Shown here: positions 32,970 to 47,900 of the stretch, one piece after another
How positions within the stretch are numbered: the stretch's first letter is position 1
Layout: each line of letters begins with the position of its first letter
Made by a program: the position numbers and the translations under genes
Assembly: GCF_910596095.1 (NCBI RefSeq)
Contig: NC_056540.1
Location: 19,122,501-19,186,500, forward strand
Direction: 5' to 3'
Source: Thunnus maccoyii
Taxonomy: Eukaryota; Chordata; Actinopteri; Scombriformes; Scombridae
Length of the DNA stretch: 64,000 nucleotides
The notes under the pieces: model-generated
Database searches by the model: none
What the model was told of the DNA's origin: nothing
The model's input: only the letters and a program-made list of their open reading frames with translations

Positions 32970-35900
32970 CTACTCCTGGATCACTGTCCCGCGCTTGGAT
33001 GGGGGCACCAGGTGCTCGGGCAGCGTCGGCGGCAGCTCATGGCCCTCCAGCTTCACCTTGATCAGGTGGTTGGCAAGGGCGAACTCCTCGTCGTCGAGGA
33101 GCCCGTCTTTATCCACGTCTGCCAGCTTCCAGATCTTTCCCAGGACCGTGTTGGGCAGCTTGGACTTCAGCATCTCCTTCTTGGCTGCTGCGCCGGACAC
33201 TTTGCCGTTGATGGGAGAGAGCGTGTAGAAGATCTCGTCGTATGAAGGCTTGTCGCGGCCCACCACCCACTCCAGCTCGTCGATGCCTTCGCTGGCCCCC
33301 TCGCCGTAGCCGTGGCCGAAGGGACCGCTCATGGTTCCCTCAAAGGCTCCACCCTTGACGGACTGGCTGGGCATGGCGGCCTCCTCCTGGCGCACCATGG
33401 CCATGAGGCGGGCGATGTCGTTGGCGAGCATGTCCTCCACCGTCTCCAGCAGCTTGGGCTTCAGTGCTGCGAACTTGGAGAAGTCCTGGCCATTCAGCAG
33501 CTCCTGAAGGGAAGGGTTGAGAAAAAAAACAGGAATTGGTGATAGAAATAGATCAGTCTTCAATGGCTACCAATGGGAGTAGCATACAAGAAGCAGGATT
33601 TCCTGACAAACCAGGAAAAATAAATCTCATCCCCGTCCTGGCCCATCCTGGAGGGCAAGGGCCGGAAAGAAAGGCAAAGATGTGAAGAGAGTGAAGGTCG
33701 GAAGGTCATTCTACTCTGAACCATTTATATAAGAAGCCAAAAATATCATATCATGATGGAAATCTGCAGAACATTTGGACAGTAAATCACTGTCTTGTTA
33801 TATCCCTAATGGGTTTTTTTTCACTCTCACCTGCATCTTGGCGAGGTTAGGGAAGTCTCCAGGTGAGATCTGGTGCTCCTTCTCGATCCGGTGGTAGATC
33901 TCTCCCAGGTTGGCTATCAGCTCCTTCTTCTTGGATTCCTTTCCAAACATACTCGGCATCTCCTTTTTCAGAGAGCTGATAATGTAGGCCTGCACCTGGA
34001 GAACATATTCAAAACAGGACAGATACGTTCAGGAGCTGTGGGAGTTGAATTGATTATATTTTAATAATTTTGTACTTTTTATTTCTCCATAGAAAAGTTT
34101 GGAGGGTACTGTCCCCCTCCACTCAAAAGTGTATTTTTGTTCTTGTTCCTTCAGTTGGTTGTTCGAGCTTCACTGTGCAAAATGACGTATGTGCAGAGTT
34201 TGACACTAGGAGGCCGTTTTCACAGTCATCTGCTGAAGGGGGAAAGTTCCTCTGTGCTCACCATTAATCTGAGTTCAATACGAGCAGGATTTGTGACATT
34301 ACAACTAGTTTGGACGCTAATCGTGGTCCAACATGCAACTTACTCGCTGAAAATGAACTTTAAAGTGACATAAGAGATATCTTGTGCACAGAAGTTAAAT
34401 TTTTAAAATGAAAAATATTTTTAAATGCCTTAAATGTTTCTGGAGCAGATCTTTAAAGTTGGGAATTTATGGCAAAATACATACAGAGTAAATAGAAGTA
34501 AATCTAATTCCTCTTCTCTGCTTCTAAGTATTATAAGGCTGCTGATTTGTCAGATTGATATAATAACCAGACACACTTTTGGTCTCACTTCTCTTTGGTG
34601 GTTAGTTCTGAAATTAAATATCAACAAGATGGAATCGTTTGACATCGAGTTAGATCCTCATAAACGTCTTGCCCAAGCGAAAAAGGCAGGCCGCGACTTA
34701 AACGAGAGGCAGTTGAGAGCATGTGACAGTCACGGATAGGGAAGAGAAAATATTATACAGCAGGTGTTACACTGTCGGGAGCAACACAGGGTGATCCTGG
34801 AAAGCGAGCAGCATGAATTCCCCGAGGCAGCAGTGGGGAGAGAGAGAATTTTCCCAGCAAATACTGAACTGTAGATGTTGTCCAGTAAAAACATGCCGAT
34901 AAAATCATAAAGTCTATTAAAAGAAAACATTGAAAAATACTCTCAGTGAACTGGCTACGATACAAATAAGATATGAATCCCACTGATAAGGTGGACAGAA
35001 AACTAATATTTTATTATTTCAGTTATTTTACTTTTTGGTGATTTCCTGAAACATATTTAAACTTCAAATGAGTTCAGATTAAGGCAGTTTTATTCTTTTC
35101 TCCTTGTGGAGAAAAGCAGATTATCTGTACATGACTGCTACGTCAAGTCTGGGCCACTCGTGAATTTTTGTTCGTACCTTGGAGAAAAAAAAACGAGTGA
35201 ACGCAACAAATGAGATCACTTGAACTTCCCGCTTAAGAGTCTGTTCATGGGAGAGGTCAGTTTACTATTCAGGCGTTGTTGATACTGACCTTAGCGAGGC
35301 GTGCTCGTTTGATGAGGTCATTGAGTTTGCGTAGAGCTGCGTTACGTGGCAATGACTGGATGTCTAAGAACAGATCCTGTTCCTCCGCCTCAAACAGCTT
35401 CCTGTTGTCTGGGACCAGAAGGGGCTGAGCCCAGAATGACCCGATGTAGACGCGCACCACCTGGAATAAGATTTACAAAGATTAATCTCCATTACTGCCC
35501 ACACCCACATGAGAGTCTTTCACAGGTCACACACACACACACACATGATGACACTGCAATCTGGTTCAAATGAATAAACAGACATTGAAATACGTTTGTA
35601 TTACTCAAAACAGACACACAGGATGCGTGACATAATATTACAGGACACTGAGGTTGTAGGTGAAGCAACAAATTAAAAAAAAAAAAAAAGAGTTCTGTGC
35701 TTTACATCCTGTCCAATGGCTTAACAATACAATGCACTCTCAAAGTCAATAAATTATTCTCTACATGATCCAAAGGTTTCTCTGGGATTGGTTTATGAAT
35801 ATGGCCCTGGATCAAACATTAACCAAACAGTAAAGGAACAATCATAAGACAGGAGGGGTCACATGATATCAGGTAGTACATGGGATTTGAGATACATGCT

Positions 35901-38900
35901 TCACTTTCATTACACAGTTTTAACACCATTTTCTCCCTGAGTGTTGTTTCCGAGCTGAAAACTTTGGCAGAAATAATCTTAAAAATGTCACTGCTTGATT
36001 ACTGTGTTCCTGGAAAAAGTTGTCAGTCCAGATCGATCCAAGATGGCCACAGTTTCCCCTCAAACATTAACAGGCTGTGACACCTCCAGTGACCTCGAGT
36101 GGTTCATTATAACCAACTGAAGAAGGCAAGTCATAGCCGTCAGTGCACAAATGTACATCTAAAATATATCTGTGGAAAAAGAAACCAAGTAAAAATCACA
36201 CATTAACCCATTTTAAATGTAAAAGGAGCTTTTACCTCAGGTGTGTTGATGATTTTGCCCAGAGACCACATCAGAGCTCCGTACACCCTCATCAGCTGCT
36301 GAGTACTGATCTGGTCGGCCTTGTTCAGCACCACACGCATTTTGTCCTCGTGGTTCTTGAGAGCGCGGATCACCTCGGAGAACTCGTCCGAGATGTCCAG
36401 CTTGTGGGCATCGAACAGCAGGATGATACGGTCCACGCGCTCGGCGAACCACTCCAGCACCGCGGCAAAGTCGTAACCTAGAGATGAGAGAAAAAAAGAG
36501 AGAAAAGGAGAGTTCAGTTGTTGTGTGTTACAGTTGATTCACTGGATTTTTCCACACTCTGAACTGACTGAGTCTTTTATGTATCTAGGCTGAAAAACAA
36601 CCTGTCTGACATTGGTGACATTCCTAAACTCTGAGATAGCTACTCTACTGTGAGGGTATGACACAAAGTTATATCTGTATCTATTTAGCAAAAAATGTCT
36701 CTTTGGATTTAGTTACAACGTAGTACAGTAGGAGAACATCAACGTATTATTATTTTCTGTGTTCAACTGTTACAGTCCTCATGTGTATCTGTAAACGTTT
36801 TTTAAATAAAAGTCTAAACTGAGTAAAAAAATGTAAAGTTGGGCTGAAGTTTGTATGAGGAAGAAAATAAGAAGTGAGAAAGCTACTGACAAAAATCTGG
36901 AGAGCTCTTGTTGCCATTTTGCAAACACATGTGAGGCATCTAACTTAAGCTCATGAGTTTCTCCGTCTACTGTTGAGTCGAGCAAGATGCGATGAATACT
37001 TCTGCTAAATATTCATATCTAGTCGGAGCACATTATCTCAGCATTTCCAAATAATAGATTTGTATCCATTTACATCTGTATTACTTAGTATACTCACTGA
37101 CAGTTAGTTATTTTCTGATTTTCCACTCATGTCAGTATGAAAGTACATCTCACATTTTCCACTGAGTACACCAGGCACAATGTGTGTGCAGAAAATCTCC
37201 TGACAAAGAGCCCAATGGCTCCAATCAGTCAATAAATTGTGTTGCCGCAGGTTTAATTGTGGGTTCTACGTCCATATTCCAAGTCGTGTTGATCCAATAA
37301 TGTTTAGATAAGCGCTTTGAAGAGGCAGGGCTTTATTCCATCTGGTTACCTATTAACTAGCTTTACTGAGATAGAGTGAGAGCTGCATAGAAGTAAAGAC
37401 TGTTTAAACCTCTTGACAGTCTGACTTGTCAATCCACAGTATGTATTAACCTCAGGAATGAAATAGCCTCTATCTATTCACCACTCTCTTGCCCTAAGAT
37501 GAAACATGTACTTGTCTGTAACAAAACATTGGAAAAAAAGGAACCAAGAGTTGATAATGTTATGCAGTGTCATTTTAACACTATAAAGTCAAGTTCCCTC
37601 AGTGCAGAAACTTACTGTACTATCACTTCCTTTGGTTATTTGAGAAACAAGGGGGGTAACTCCGATTGCACAAAACAAAACTTTTTCCTGAACTTTGCTT
37701 TGCCTCGAGGGGTTTGGGAGGGAGTGAGGGAGAGAATTATGGTTTTGATTAGCGAGTGTGTGTGTGTCATCTGATCAGAGAAGAATGCAGTTGCTCTAAA
37801 AGCTCATCTCGGCTGCCGCACAATCAGCGCCAGATCTGCTGCACATGCATTCCAACATGGCTGGCTTTTGTCTGTGTCCGAGCACGTGTATACAAAAGAG
37901 AGACGGAGGGAGAGATATGGTGGTGGACAGATGGGAGAGAGAGAGAACGAGGGAATGAGACAGAGATATAGATAGACGGGAAGGGAGACAGGGGGACTGA
38001 GGCAGAGAGAGAGAGAAAGTGACTGAGCCATAGTGAAAGTAAGAGAGAAAACACACATGTAATAGAAGAAGAACATTGAAGATGGACACTGGAAAACACC
38101 CATGGCAAAAAAGGAGTGAGTGCGCATGACATTTGAAAGTAGAGAGGGATAAAAGGAGAATATTTTAAGTCCAAGATCCCCGTGGGAGTCAGCCGAGGAC
38201 ATTTGCTCATTCTGTCTATGGTCTTTTTTCAACACGTGTCGGGGAAAACTGACAGAGTGACAGCTGCTCGAGCCTCGACTTACTTATAGCCTGTATCAAC
38301 AACTGCTGCGTCTCTAAACATATGCAAACATGCATACCAAGCCTTAAAATCATGCGCCAATCATAGATACAGAGCAGAGAAGTGGGCAGACCAGGCTGTG
38401 GAAGTATTTTTCTTGTTGAAAAATTTTAAATCTAATAATATTAGAGGGTACATTTTAATTTTCAATCTCCTGGATAATTAAAGCAGGTGTTTGACATTTT
38501 GGGAAATCAGTTTTCTTGCCGAGAGTTAGATGATGTCGCTAAATATGAAGCTAGAGCCAGCAGCTGGTTAGCTTAGCTTGCTACAAAAAATGTAAACAGG
38601 GAGAAACAGCTAGCCTGGTTTTGTCTGAAGGCAACAAAATCCACCAACCAGCACCTCTAAACTCACTAATTAACATGTTATATCTCATTCATTTAATCTA
38701 TACAAAAACTGAATTGTAAAACAAGTAATCCACCACATGACTCCCTGTAAAACCACAACATGGAACATGGGACAGGGTCGTTTCTGTAGCGGCTCGTCAG
38801 CTCTGGAGTGGCTGCCGGACTGAGGCTGAGTCTGTCGATGCTTTTAAGATGCACCAACTTTTATTCTCTGACTTTTAATTGTGTTTAACCTGATTTTATC

Positions 38901-41900
38901 TTTATCTGATTCCTTGAGTTTTAAATTGTGTTTAAACTTGTTTCTATTTTTATCTTGCTTTATTTCTACATCATCTGTTATGCACATATATGTCATACAT
39001 ATTATATAAAGTATGTCTGTCTTTGTGAAGCACTTTGGTGTAAAACCTGTTTGCTTTTTAAAGTGCTTTATAAATGAAATAAACTTGAAAACTTAAAAAC
39101 AAGATAAGTAAGAAGCTTAAGTACGCTGAGCTGGCAGCCGACGATGAACAACATGGCTGGAAAGCTAAGGTTCGTCCGGTGGAGGTTGGCTGCAGAGCAT
39201 TCGTAGGTATGTCAACTACCAGGCTGCTTAAGGACATGGGAACCCGAGGCCAGGCCCAACGTCAAGCCATCAAAGCCGTCTCCGGTGCTGCTGAAAGGGC
39301 AAACCAGTGGCTCTGGATTAAGAGGAGAGACAACACCTGAGCTCCGAAATAACATCAAGAACGAGACGACCTCAAGGGTTGTGAGTCTCAGTACAGCACT
39401 GGGCCTCATCGCTGAACCCTCTGGAGGTGTAGGGGGTTCATCAGTGAAACGCTGAGGAAGGAGGACGCCCGCTTGAAAACCCTGAGATGTCATTATCCTT
39501 CCTACTCACAACAGCAAGGCCTCAAGGTACGTTCAATTAACAAGGGATTGTATCACCTAGTCCTAAATAGAACTATAACGTGTTAATTTGTGAGCTTTAG
39601 AGGTGCTGGTTGATGGATTTTGTTACCTTTGGGTCGATCCAGGCTAGCTGTTTCCCCCCATTTCCAGTCTTTGTGCTAAAATAAGATAACAGGCTGCTGG
39701 CTGTAACTTCAAATTTACTGTAAAGACATCAATCTTCTTATCTAATTCTCGGTGAATAAGTGTATTTCGAAATATGTTGAAATATTCCTTTTAACAACAT
39801 TACAAAATTTAAAAGTTCCACAATAATTTATAAGAAATTACTTTTTTCCCGTCAGCTAGATTTGCTGAATGGCATAAAACGTGTCAGCGCTCATGTTCAT
39901 ATCATCAGCAATCACTAAGGGAAAGACGGCGGCCAGTTCTGCAAAATCACAGTTTCATTGTAGTTTTTTGTGGTTCACAATGGAACAAACACTGCTGACC
40001 TCACCACAAATTATTGTGTAATCCAAGGATTATGCATTGAGTACTAAAAAGCCTGTACAACATTATTTCAATGAGTCAGAGACATTTGGGGCAAAGGTAT
40101 TTTGGACGTGAGGTAGACCTGCAGTATCTCCAACAAACCTGAAGAAGTTCCATCAAACATTTCTGTCGCTTTGATGGTGAACATGAAACACTAACTGCTC
40201 AACCATCCTCCTCTTTCATGGAGTTAGAAAAATATGTGCGACACTGCTCCCCATTAAAAAACAGACATGTTTGGCATCTCACACAAGGCCCTTGTTAGCA
40301 GATGTTACAACACTGAGGTAAAGTCTGAAATAATACAGCCGTTTCCTGTAGCCTGGTACAGACCCGATATCTGCTCGTATTCGGAGTATGCGCAGGCATC
40401 CAGGCGCACACACCCGTCACACCTCAGCCGCACAATCCACTCGTTCTTGTTTATATATGACACAGTCAGTACAGTATGTCTGTGGGGTACAGTATTGTAT
40501 CAGTGTTTATATAGAAACAGAGCAGAGGATAACGTCGGTGTTTCATTGTGTGTGTGTGTGTGTGAGAGAAGGAGGAGAGGTCGGTGTGTGTTGGAGAGTA
40601 AGAATGTGTAAGTATGTATGTATAGAAACAAAACTGTCTGAGGTGTGTGAGGCATCAGATTTTTATCTGCTCCTCCTCTCTTTGGACGGGGGGTCACCTC
40701 GACAAGCACCAGCCTCTTCATTCATACACAGACACACACACACACTTTTTTTTAAAATCCTTATCAGATGGCGCTAATTTTGGTTTGTATGTTTACAGTC
40801 GCTTCTTTGGCATTATCAGTCTCTTTGGAGTATTCTTCCGTCTCTCTTACTGCTGCTTCTTCTTTGCTATGTCTCACAGGAAACTGGACTCAATAAAAAG
40901 CAGACTGACTGTGTATCAGCTCTAGGGTGGTGGTGGTGGTGGTAGTGGTGGTGAGGGAGGAGGGCAGTCTTGGGAAACTCTCTTGCTAAGTTTGCCATTT
41001 TACTCCACTTCCTTTCCTTCTAGTACACAAACACTCTGCTGCTGTACGTACGCTTCCTCTTAAAGGGGCTCAAACCAGGTACAAAAAGCAGAAGTTGTGT
41101 TCAGCTGCGTTCTTATCTTCTGCTTGTGTTCTGTAGGATCATCAAAAGTAAAAAGGAAAACCGTGTATGCTGCAATTCTGGAGTGACTCTGGAGGTCACA
41201 GCATTGTTGGAGCACGTGGAGAACAGATAAAAATATGAAGTGATTTATTCCCACAGGACGCAGGGAAATGACTCGGATATAAAGTGATAAATGATACAGC
41301 ATAGGAAGAGAGGAGAGGGTGACAGAAACACTGATGAAGAGAATGAATATCTAAGAAACAAAACAGCTACATAAAAGAAAAGTTTCCATTTACTGTGGTT
41401 AATTTAAGCTTTTAATATAAACGCAGCTAGAGGCTGATCTGAAAACAGACAGACAGAAAAACAAAAATAGGGAGGGATGTCAAAGAAAACCACAGGTACA
41501 GAGACAGGAAATGAACTTCAAAGTGGTTTGTATCAGCTGCTTGCCTCTGTCAAGCTGTGAAGGCCTCCATCAGATTTACATGAGGTGTTTGGTAAGGCCT
41601 GAGGGCGTTAAAGAGTTAAATATGGGTTTGACAGCACCATGAGCGAGACTGCTGCAGTTGACTTTGTAGAGCACATGCCAAAGAGAAATACCAGAGAGAG
41701 GCTTAGAGGAAAGGAAGAGTATGTAGGTTATTAAGCATGTTTCCTTTTTCATTTTTGCACTTCCTGAAGGTCTATTTTGCATGTGTGCGAGGCTTTCTGT
41801 TTACATTATTTCAACGTTCTTGAGAGGAGGGTGTGCCTCTGTAAAACACTAGTAGTACTAGAGAGCAGTTGAGAGAGCGGGTACAGTTCAAGTGTCTGCG

Positions 41901-44900
41901 TCAGACAAACCTCTGCTTATCCTCTGTTTCTCCCCCGACAGGATTCCAGGAGTATCGATGATACTGATGCTCTCCAGGACCGGGTTAGGCATCTGGGCAC
42001 ACATGAACCTGCGAAGAAGGAGGAGGGGAAAGTACAGGACAGAGAGAGGACAAAGAGAAAGTAAAAGAGAAGACAAGGAGAGAGAGTGGATAGGGAGTGT
42101 GAGGCATAGAGATAGAGAGAGACAAAAAACCAGTTGGGTGAGAGTGTTTATACATAAGCTTGGCATTAAACAGATATTATTCTGGAGCTTTAAATAACAA
42201 CCTCCTTGCTCTCCAGCACCAGCATTAGCTGCTGGAAAAGCTAAACAACTAAAGCACAAAGTAGCAGCAGTTGGCGTGAAGAGAAAAATTCTGGTTCAGG
42301 GTCCAGCCACTGCCCCTTTTACACAACTTCATGCAGTTAGAAATTGATCATATATACAGAATTATTTGATGATATTAGGTTGGTTCTGAAAGTAAAAAGG
42401 GCTGCAACTAAAGGTTACTTTCATGATTGATCATTTTCCCGATTAACTGATTAGTTGTTGGGTCTATAAAATGTCAGAAAATGGTGGAAAATAATGATCA
42501 CTGTTTCCAAAACCCAAGATGACATCATCAAATGTCTTTTGTCCCGACCAAATGCTTAAAATCCTCACATTTGAGAAGTTGCAACCAGCTAATTTTCCTT
42601 TAAAAAAAACCAACTAAAAGTTTATTCTATTATCAAAAAAGTTGCTAATTAATTTTCTGTCGACTATTCGATTAATCATTGCAGCTCTAGATTAATCGTT
42701 TGATCTATAAATATGTCAGAAAATAGTGAAAAATGACATCCATGGTGATGTCCAAAAAAAGTCCAAACATCAAAGATGTTCACTAATGTCATCTAACACA
42801 AAGTAAGGCAGCTAATCCTCACAACTGAGAAGCTGGAGACAATGAGTATTTGGCATTTTTGCTTGCATAAATATCCAAAATGATCAATTAACTATCAAAA
42901 TAGTTGCCAATTACGTTTCTGTTGATCAACTAATTAGTTAATTGATTAATTGTTTCCGCTATAGTTGAGACTTTCCACCCAGTATAGTTGCTTTGTTTTG
43001 TTTTGTTTTTCCTCCAACAGTCTGGCCGTAGGAAGCCTCCATTGATGTAAGAATGTTTGGGAAACACTGGGACAATACATTAAAATTCATGAATTGTAGG
43101 CCTGAGTCATTCCCATTGCAATGCAATTCAATGCACAATGGTCTCCTTTAATCCTGCTGGACACTGGGGTTTAAACTTTAAAGAGGAGTGTCGCTCTGCA
43201 ATAGAAAGCGGGCCAAGACACACACTCACACAAACACAGACAGATATACACACTATTAAGAGTGAGAGGGTGAGTGGTTTTGCATAAACCCACGGCGTCC
43301 CACTCAGGACAAAGAAAGGGATTGTTAAGACACCCCACAGTTGAGAGTACTCCTTCTCGCTCTGCTGCCCTTTGGGTCAATCTGAACCGATACTCACAAC
43401 ATGAGCTCAGAGGCACCGGGTCATAAGACAGGGAGAACCTTGCTTTTACATTCCTGCGGCAACCACACTAAGGGCAGACACACACACACACACACCGCAA
43501 ACTCTAACAGAGGTCTCATACCACATGCAGGGGGGAAAAGGGAAAAATCCAAGGACAAAGAACAAGTCAAAGAAATATGAGAGAGGGGCTTCTTGCATAG
43601 AGATCCTATGTATGGTGTTACATTACAATAATACTGACAGCCAAAGATAACAAACATGCAGGTTTTTTTCCTAACTCTCATTCCTGGTGGCATACAGTAT
43701 GATATCCAGTTGGAATTTTCTGGCTCAGGTTTTCCATTTAACTATCTATCCCAACAGTTTCCACACAGAGCTTGTAGGGGAAAAAAATGCACTGATGAAC
43801 TCGAACTGGAATTCTTAGAAACAAGAGGACCCTACCAGGCACAGGGCCCTGGGAGCCCGGATATATCTGAGATCCTTTACTGGTAAATTATGTCTCGAGA
43901 AAGTGAGAAACCCATCAGCTGTGTTCAAAATCGCATACTAACGTACTGCCTACTACTACAATCAGTATGTACTGCATACTGCCTACTAAATGAATGATTA
44001 AATATGTCATTACCAGCAGTCTGTTCACATTGAAGGGTACTCAAGCAAGACATTCTTGTGGTGCAGTCACATGACTGTATCACATGACTGTCTCAGCCAG
44101 TCAGTGGCTCCTCACATCTCCGAAAACGTAGCAGCAAATTTCCAAACAGGTGTTATTTGGAGAAAACTGACCAAATATTGGGAATATAAATGTTTACTTT
44201 CTTGCCTGAAAAAAATATTTAAACTTAATGAAATGACATATTAACAGCTTTTAGCCTTTGGTTCAGTCTGAAGTGACCAATCGCTAGTTTCAAGTCTTCT
44301 TCGATGCAGCATGATGTTCATTTGGTAAATTATGGTCCCATTTAACTTGAATTTGACGAGTTACATCTATGTGTTTTCAATTCATGAAAGTTAACTGTAA
44401 CATTTTGGTCGCCTAAAAAAAAAGTCTTGTTCAGTGTTTGGTTGTACTAAAAGACCCTCTAAGGAGTCGGATGTTCAGTTTTTTCGGTTTGAACATTTTG
44501 TTTTAATGGTTTTAAGCCCGTTTTTTGCACATGAAAATTAGCATTAGCATTATCACAGTTAACCATAGACTGTAAATGCACTGTGCCAACCAAGCTAGAG
44601 TTAGGGTCAGCTCGACCCTCTTGTCCAAATATGATCACTTCTGGCTCCAAAAATTCAAGATGGCGAAGGTCAAGATGCCAAACTCAAGGCTTCAAAACGC
44701 GAGTCCACAAACCAATGGATGATGTCACAGTGGCTATGTCCATTATTTTTATAAAGTCTAGATAAGTGACACAATGCATTTTGGGGCAGTTGAGTCTGTC
44801 CATTAAGCTCACGCCATATACTCATTAACTCTGGCTAATCTAGTACACATCTGGGCATTTCTCACATACACAAAATCCACATACTTTGCAGCTGGAACAC

Positions 44901-47900
44901 ACTACATACTCAATTTGACGTTATACTTATTATGAATAGTATGTTACTAAGTGATTCCAAACACAGACATCTTCTTTGTGAGACTGCAGTCCCTGGCGTG
45001 AATGCCTCACTTAATATTCCACATCAGACCTATCCTTTGATTGGAAGTCTTCCTCTCTTGCCTCACTTCCTGACCTATGACCTTCACTCACATTGTAACC
45101 TCAACTTCCTGTGGAGAAGAGGAAACTGGGTTGGCCGGTACTTGCACTGGGGATGTGTACAGGGAGGTTACAACCATGTAACTTTTCCATGCTTGTTTCC
45201 TCTAAACTCTTGCTCCGTGTGTGCGAATAAATTATATATACCTATACATGTACACCTACACCTATATGTGTCCTTGTGTATCTGTTTGTCTGTATGGTCA
45301 ATATTATGTGCTCTTAAAGGCCGTGCAAGTGCCAGCCCCTATCTCAGTAAAGTGCAGAGTCAGTGTCCTTGAGCAGGACAGTGCAGGCCAGGGCGGGCCA
45401 GTGCGGAACCTCCACTTTGCTGACTCTGATTTTACTGAGTAATGGCTCACGGAGAGCACACAAACACACTGAGGCCCTCTGACTGCTGTGGCATTTCAAC
45501 TAAAAAAAAAAAAGGAAGAGAGTGTGAAAATATGCAGTATGGAATGTTCTGGTTTATCTAGAGGTGGAAGAGAGACGCATTAAATTATCTTTATTTAGTT
45601 ACATTTATAATCTAGGCCTCGGTACTAAACACTGCACAAGCAACCAGACGCAATTTGAAACTTCTACAAAAATGGCAAAAAGGAAAAACTGTAAGAACCG
45701 ACAAGATATTAGCGTACGCCTTCTGCCAAATCCAAGATGAAATTGCAGGTGTGAGGATCACATGACACGACTTGTGTTTACTCTCCTCATAAATAAGTGG
45801 TTATACTAAAGGTAAGTCCTCTCTGAGCCTGGTAGTTAAAGGCTAATCTGCAGGTTGAATGACTATGGTTAAAGGGCTAATCACACTGAACCAGGCCCTG
45901 TGTTGGCATTTTCTTCTCTACCTCAATTAACACTCTGACCCTTGATAGCTCTTGACATCCACACCTATGAATAAAAACACATTCAACAAACGCAGAGCTA
46001 AGAGCCAAACAAAATACTTTTGGCCCACTGAGAGGAAAGTGGAAAACTTGCCCAGTGCGAGCCAAAAACAGCCCTGGTCCAAATGCTCATCTGGGTCTGG
46101 TTCTTGACGAAAGTTTTATCGACTGTAGGCCTGCTCCCGGTATTGGGCCCACACACTTAATGAGGTCATGCACCTGTCACTCTCAAATATAGTGCATCTG
46201 TTATGTATGATCACGTGAGCTACAAAAGGCTTTCATTAGATGTCAAAACCAGTCAACCCTGATAATACTTGTGAGGCGAACATGCAGACCTGAGTTCAAA
46301 GACAACCACAAGTCCCATGATACCACAGGACTGCGTCCAACAGTTTGACAAATGATGCTAAAGTGGACAATGGCCTTTGTTGATGCACAATCTTATCTGG
46401 TTTCCCCTCAAGAACGTAATAAACTCCAGGGGTGGACTGTGAGGTCCAACAACCCCCACTCTTTAAAACTGAGATGCATTACTTCATTTTTCGGAGGTTG
46501 ACTGATGTTTGGCAGAGGTTAGCACTCATGCGAGATAAAGTAAACACTCTGCATAATTGAGGGAAGGGATCGCAATGGATAATGGAAATAGGCCTATCTG
46601 GGGAAGTGTCAGCCTGAGTGTATTAGCCATGTGTTGTTTGTCCTAATACAGCATACGGCTGCAGGACCCCCCCTGATAACCTGAAACTAATGACAGCTTA
46701 AGTTCATGACTGTGGGCAAGTAAATCATTTGTTTGTGTATTATTTGCCTATTTGACTGGCTGTTCCTGCGCAGGGTGACACCGTATTGGCACAGACAGAG
46801 AGAGGGATATTCCAACATCCTCTACAGGAAGTGACACCAATAACAAATAGGATGTGTTAGCCACCTGATGGCATCACGCATCCACATAGAGTAGACAGGA
46901 TTAAGGATGTTCAAGATTTCCCTAAGCATCATCACGCTGGCTCTGACTCATAGCACCTTGCTTGCTCTGTCTCACCTTTCACTCTGGATTGGGAGGAGCT
47001 TGTTTCATACACTCATTGAAACGCTGCTAGTCGTCTCACTCTCCTTTTCAGCTCTCTTTACCCTTCTCTATTTGTTTTCTTTCTGTGCTGTTTGTTTGTT
47101 TCACTTTCTCTTCCAACTTTATTCTACAAATTTCTATAATTTCCTAATTTCTGCCACTTCTGTCTTGCAATAATTACTAAAAGCCACACCTGAGCAATAC
47201 TTGAGTCATCTGAGTTTTTTTTTTTTCCAAGAGCACTTTTTGCATCAGACTTTGACATCCGGGTCATCCTGAGTGAGTCATAAACACTCTGTGGGAGATA
47301 TGCTGGAAGTTTCCTCAGAATATCTAAATCATCACGCAGACATACAGATTAAAATCCACTGAGATGAATGTCCTGACGCCCTACTATGACCTTAGTGAAA
47401 CATCTGCTGACTCTTGCTACAAATATGTTACAATACTACAAGTAAAGCTGTATAAATCGATTAGTTGCTAACTATTAAATTAATGGCCAACTATTTTGAT
47501 AATCAATTTATCATTTTGAGTCACCTTTTTTTTTTTTTGAAAAAAAGTCCAAAATCCAAATTCTCTGACTTTTGAGGACACCAGCTTGGGCTTTGGGAAA
47601 CTTCTCACCATTTTATGACATTTTATAGACCAAATGACTAATCTATGAATGGAGAAAGTAATCCACAGATTAATCAATCATGAAAATAATCTTTAGTTGC
47701 AGCCCTAACTACAAGGGAATAGGTGCAAAAACCTTTAACCTGTTTATAAGATTTCACAAGGCCCACTCACAGGTAGTGAACAAGGGAGTTGGCTTGTCAG
47801 CTGATGTGGTAACACTTATATGGCCAGGAGGTACAAAACTTATGGCACCCACATCCTAGGACAGGGCAAGGTCAGTGCTGTTGCCTGGCAACATAACTAA

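Noticed and set aside
33012-33245. Plus-strand open frames over the last ehd1 exons
   Set aside because: They are antisense shadows of the EH-domain coding sequence, which has perfect family conservation on the minus strand.
44932-45372. A 146-residue plus-strand open frame
   Set aside because: The start overlaps the end of a transposon, no motif or splice context was found, and it lies in ehd1 intron 1 on the opposite strand.
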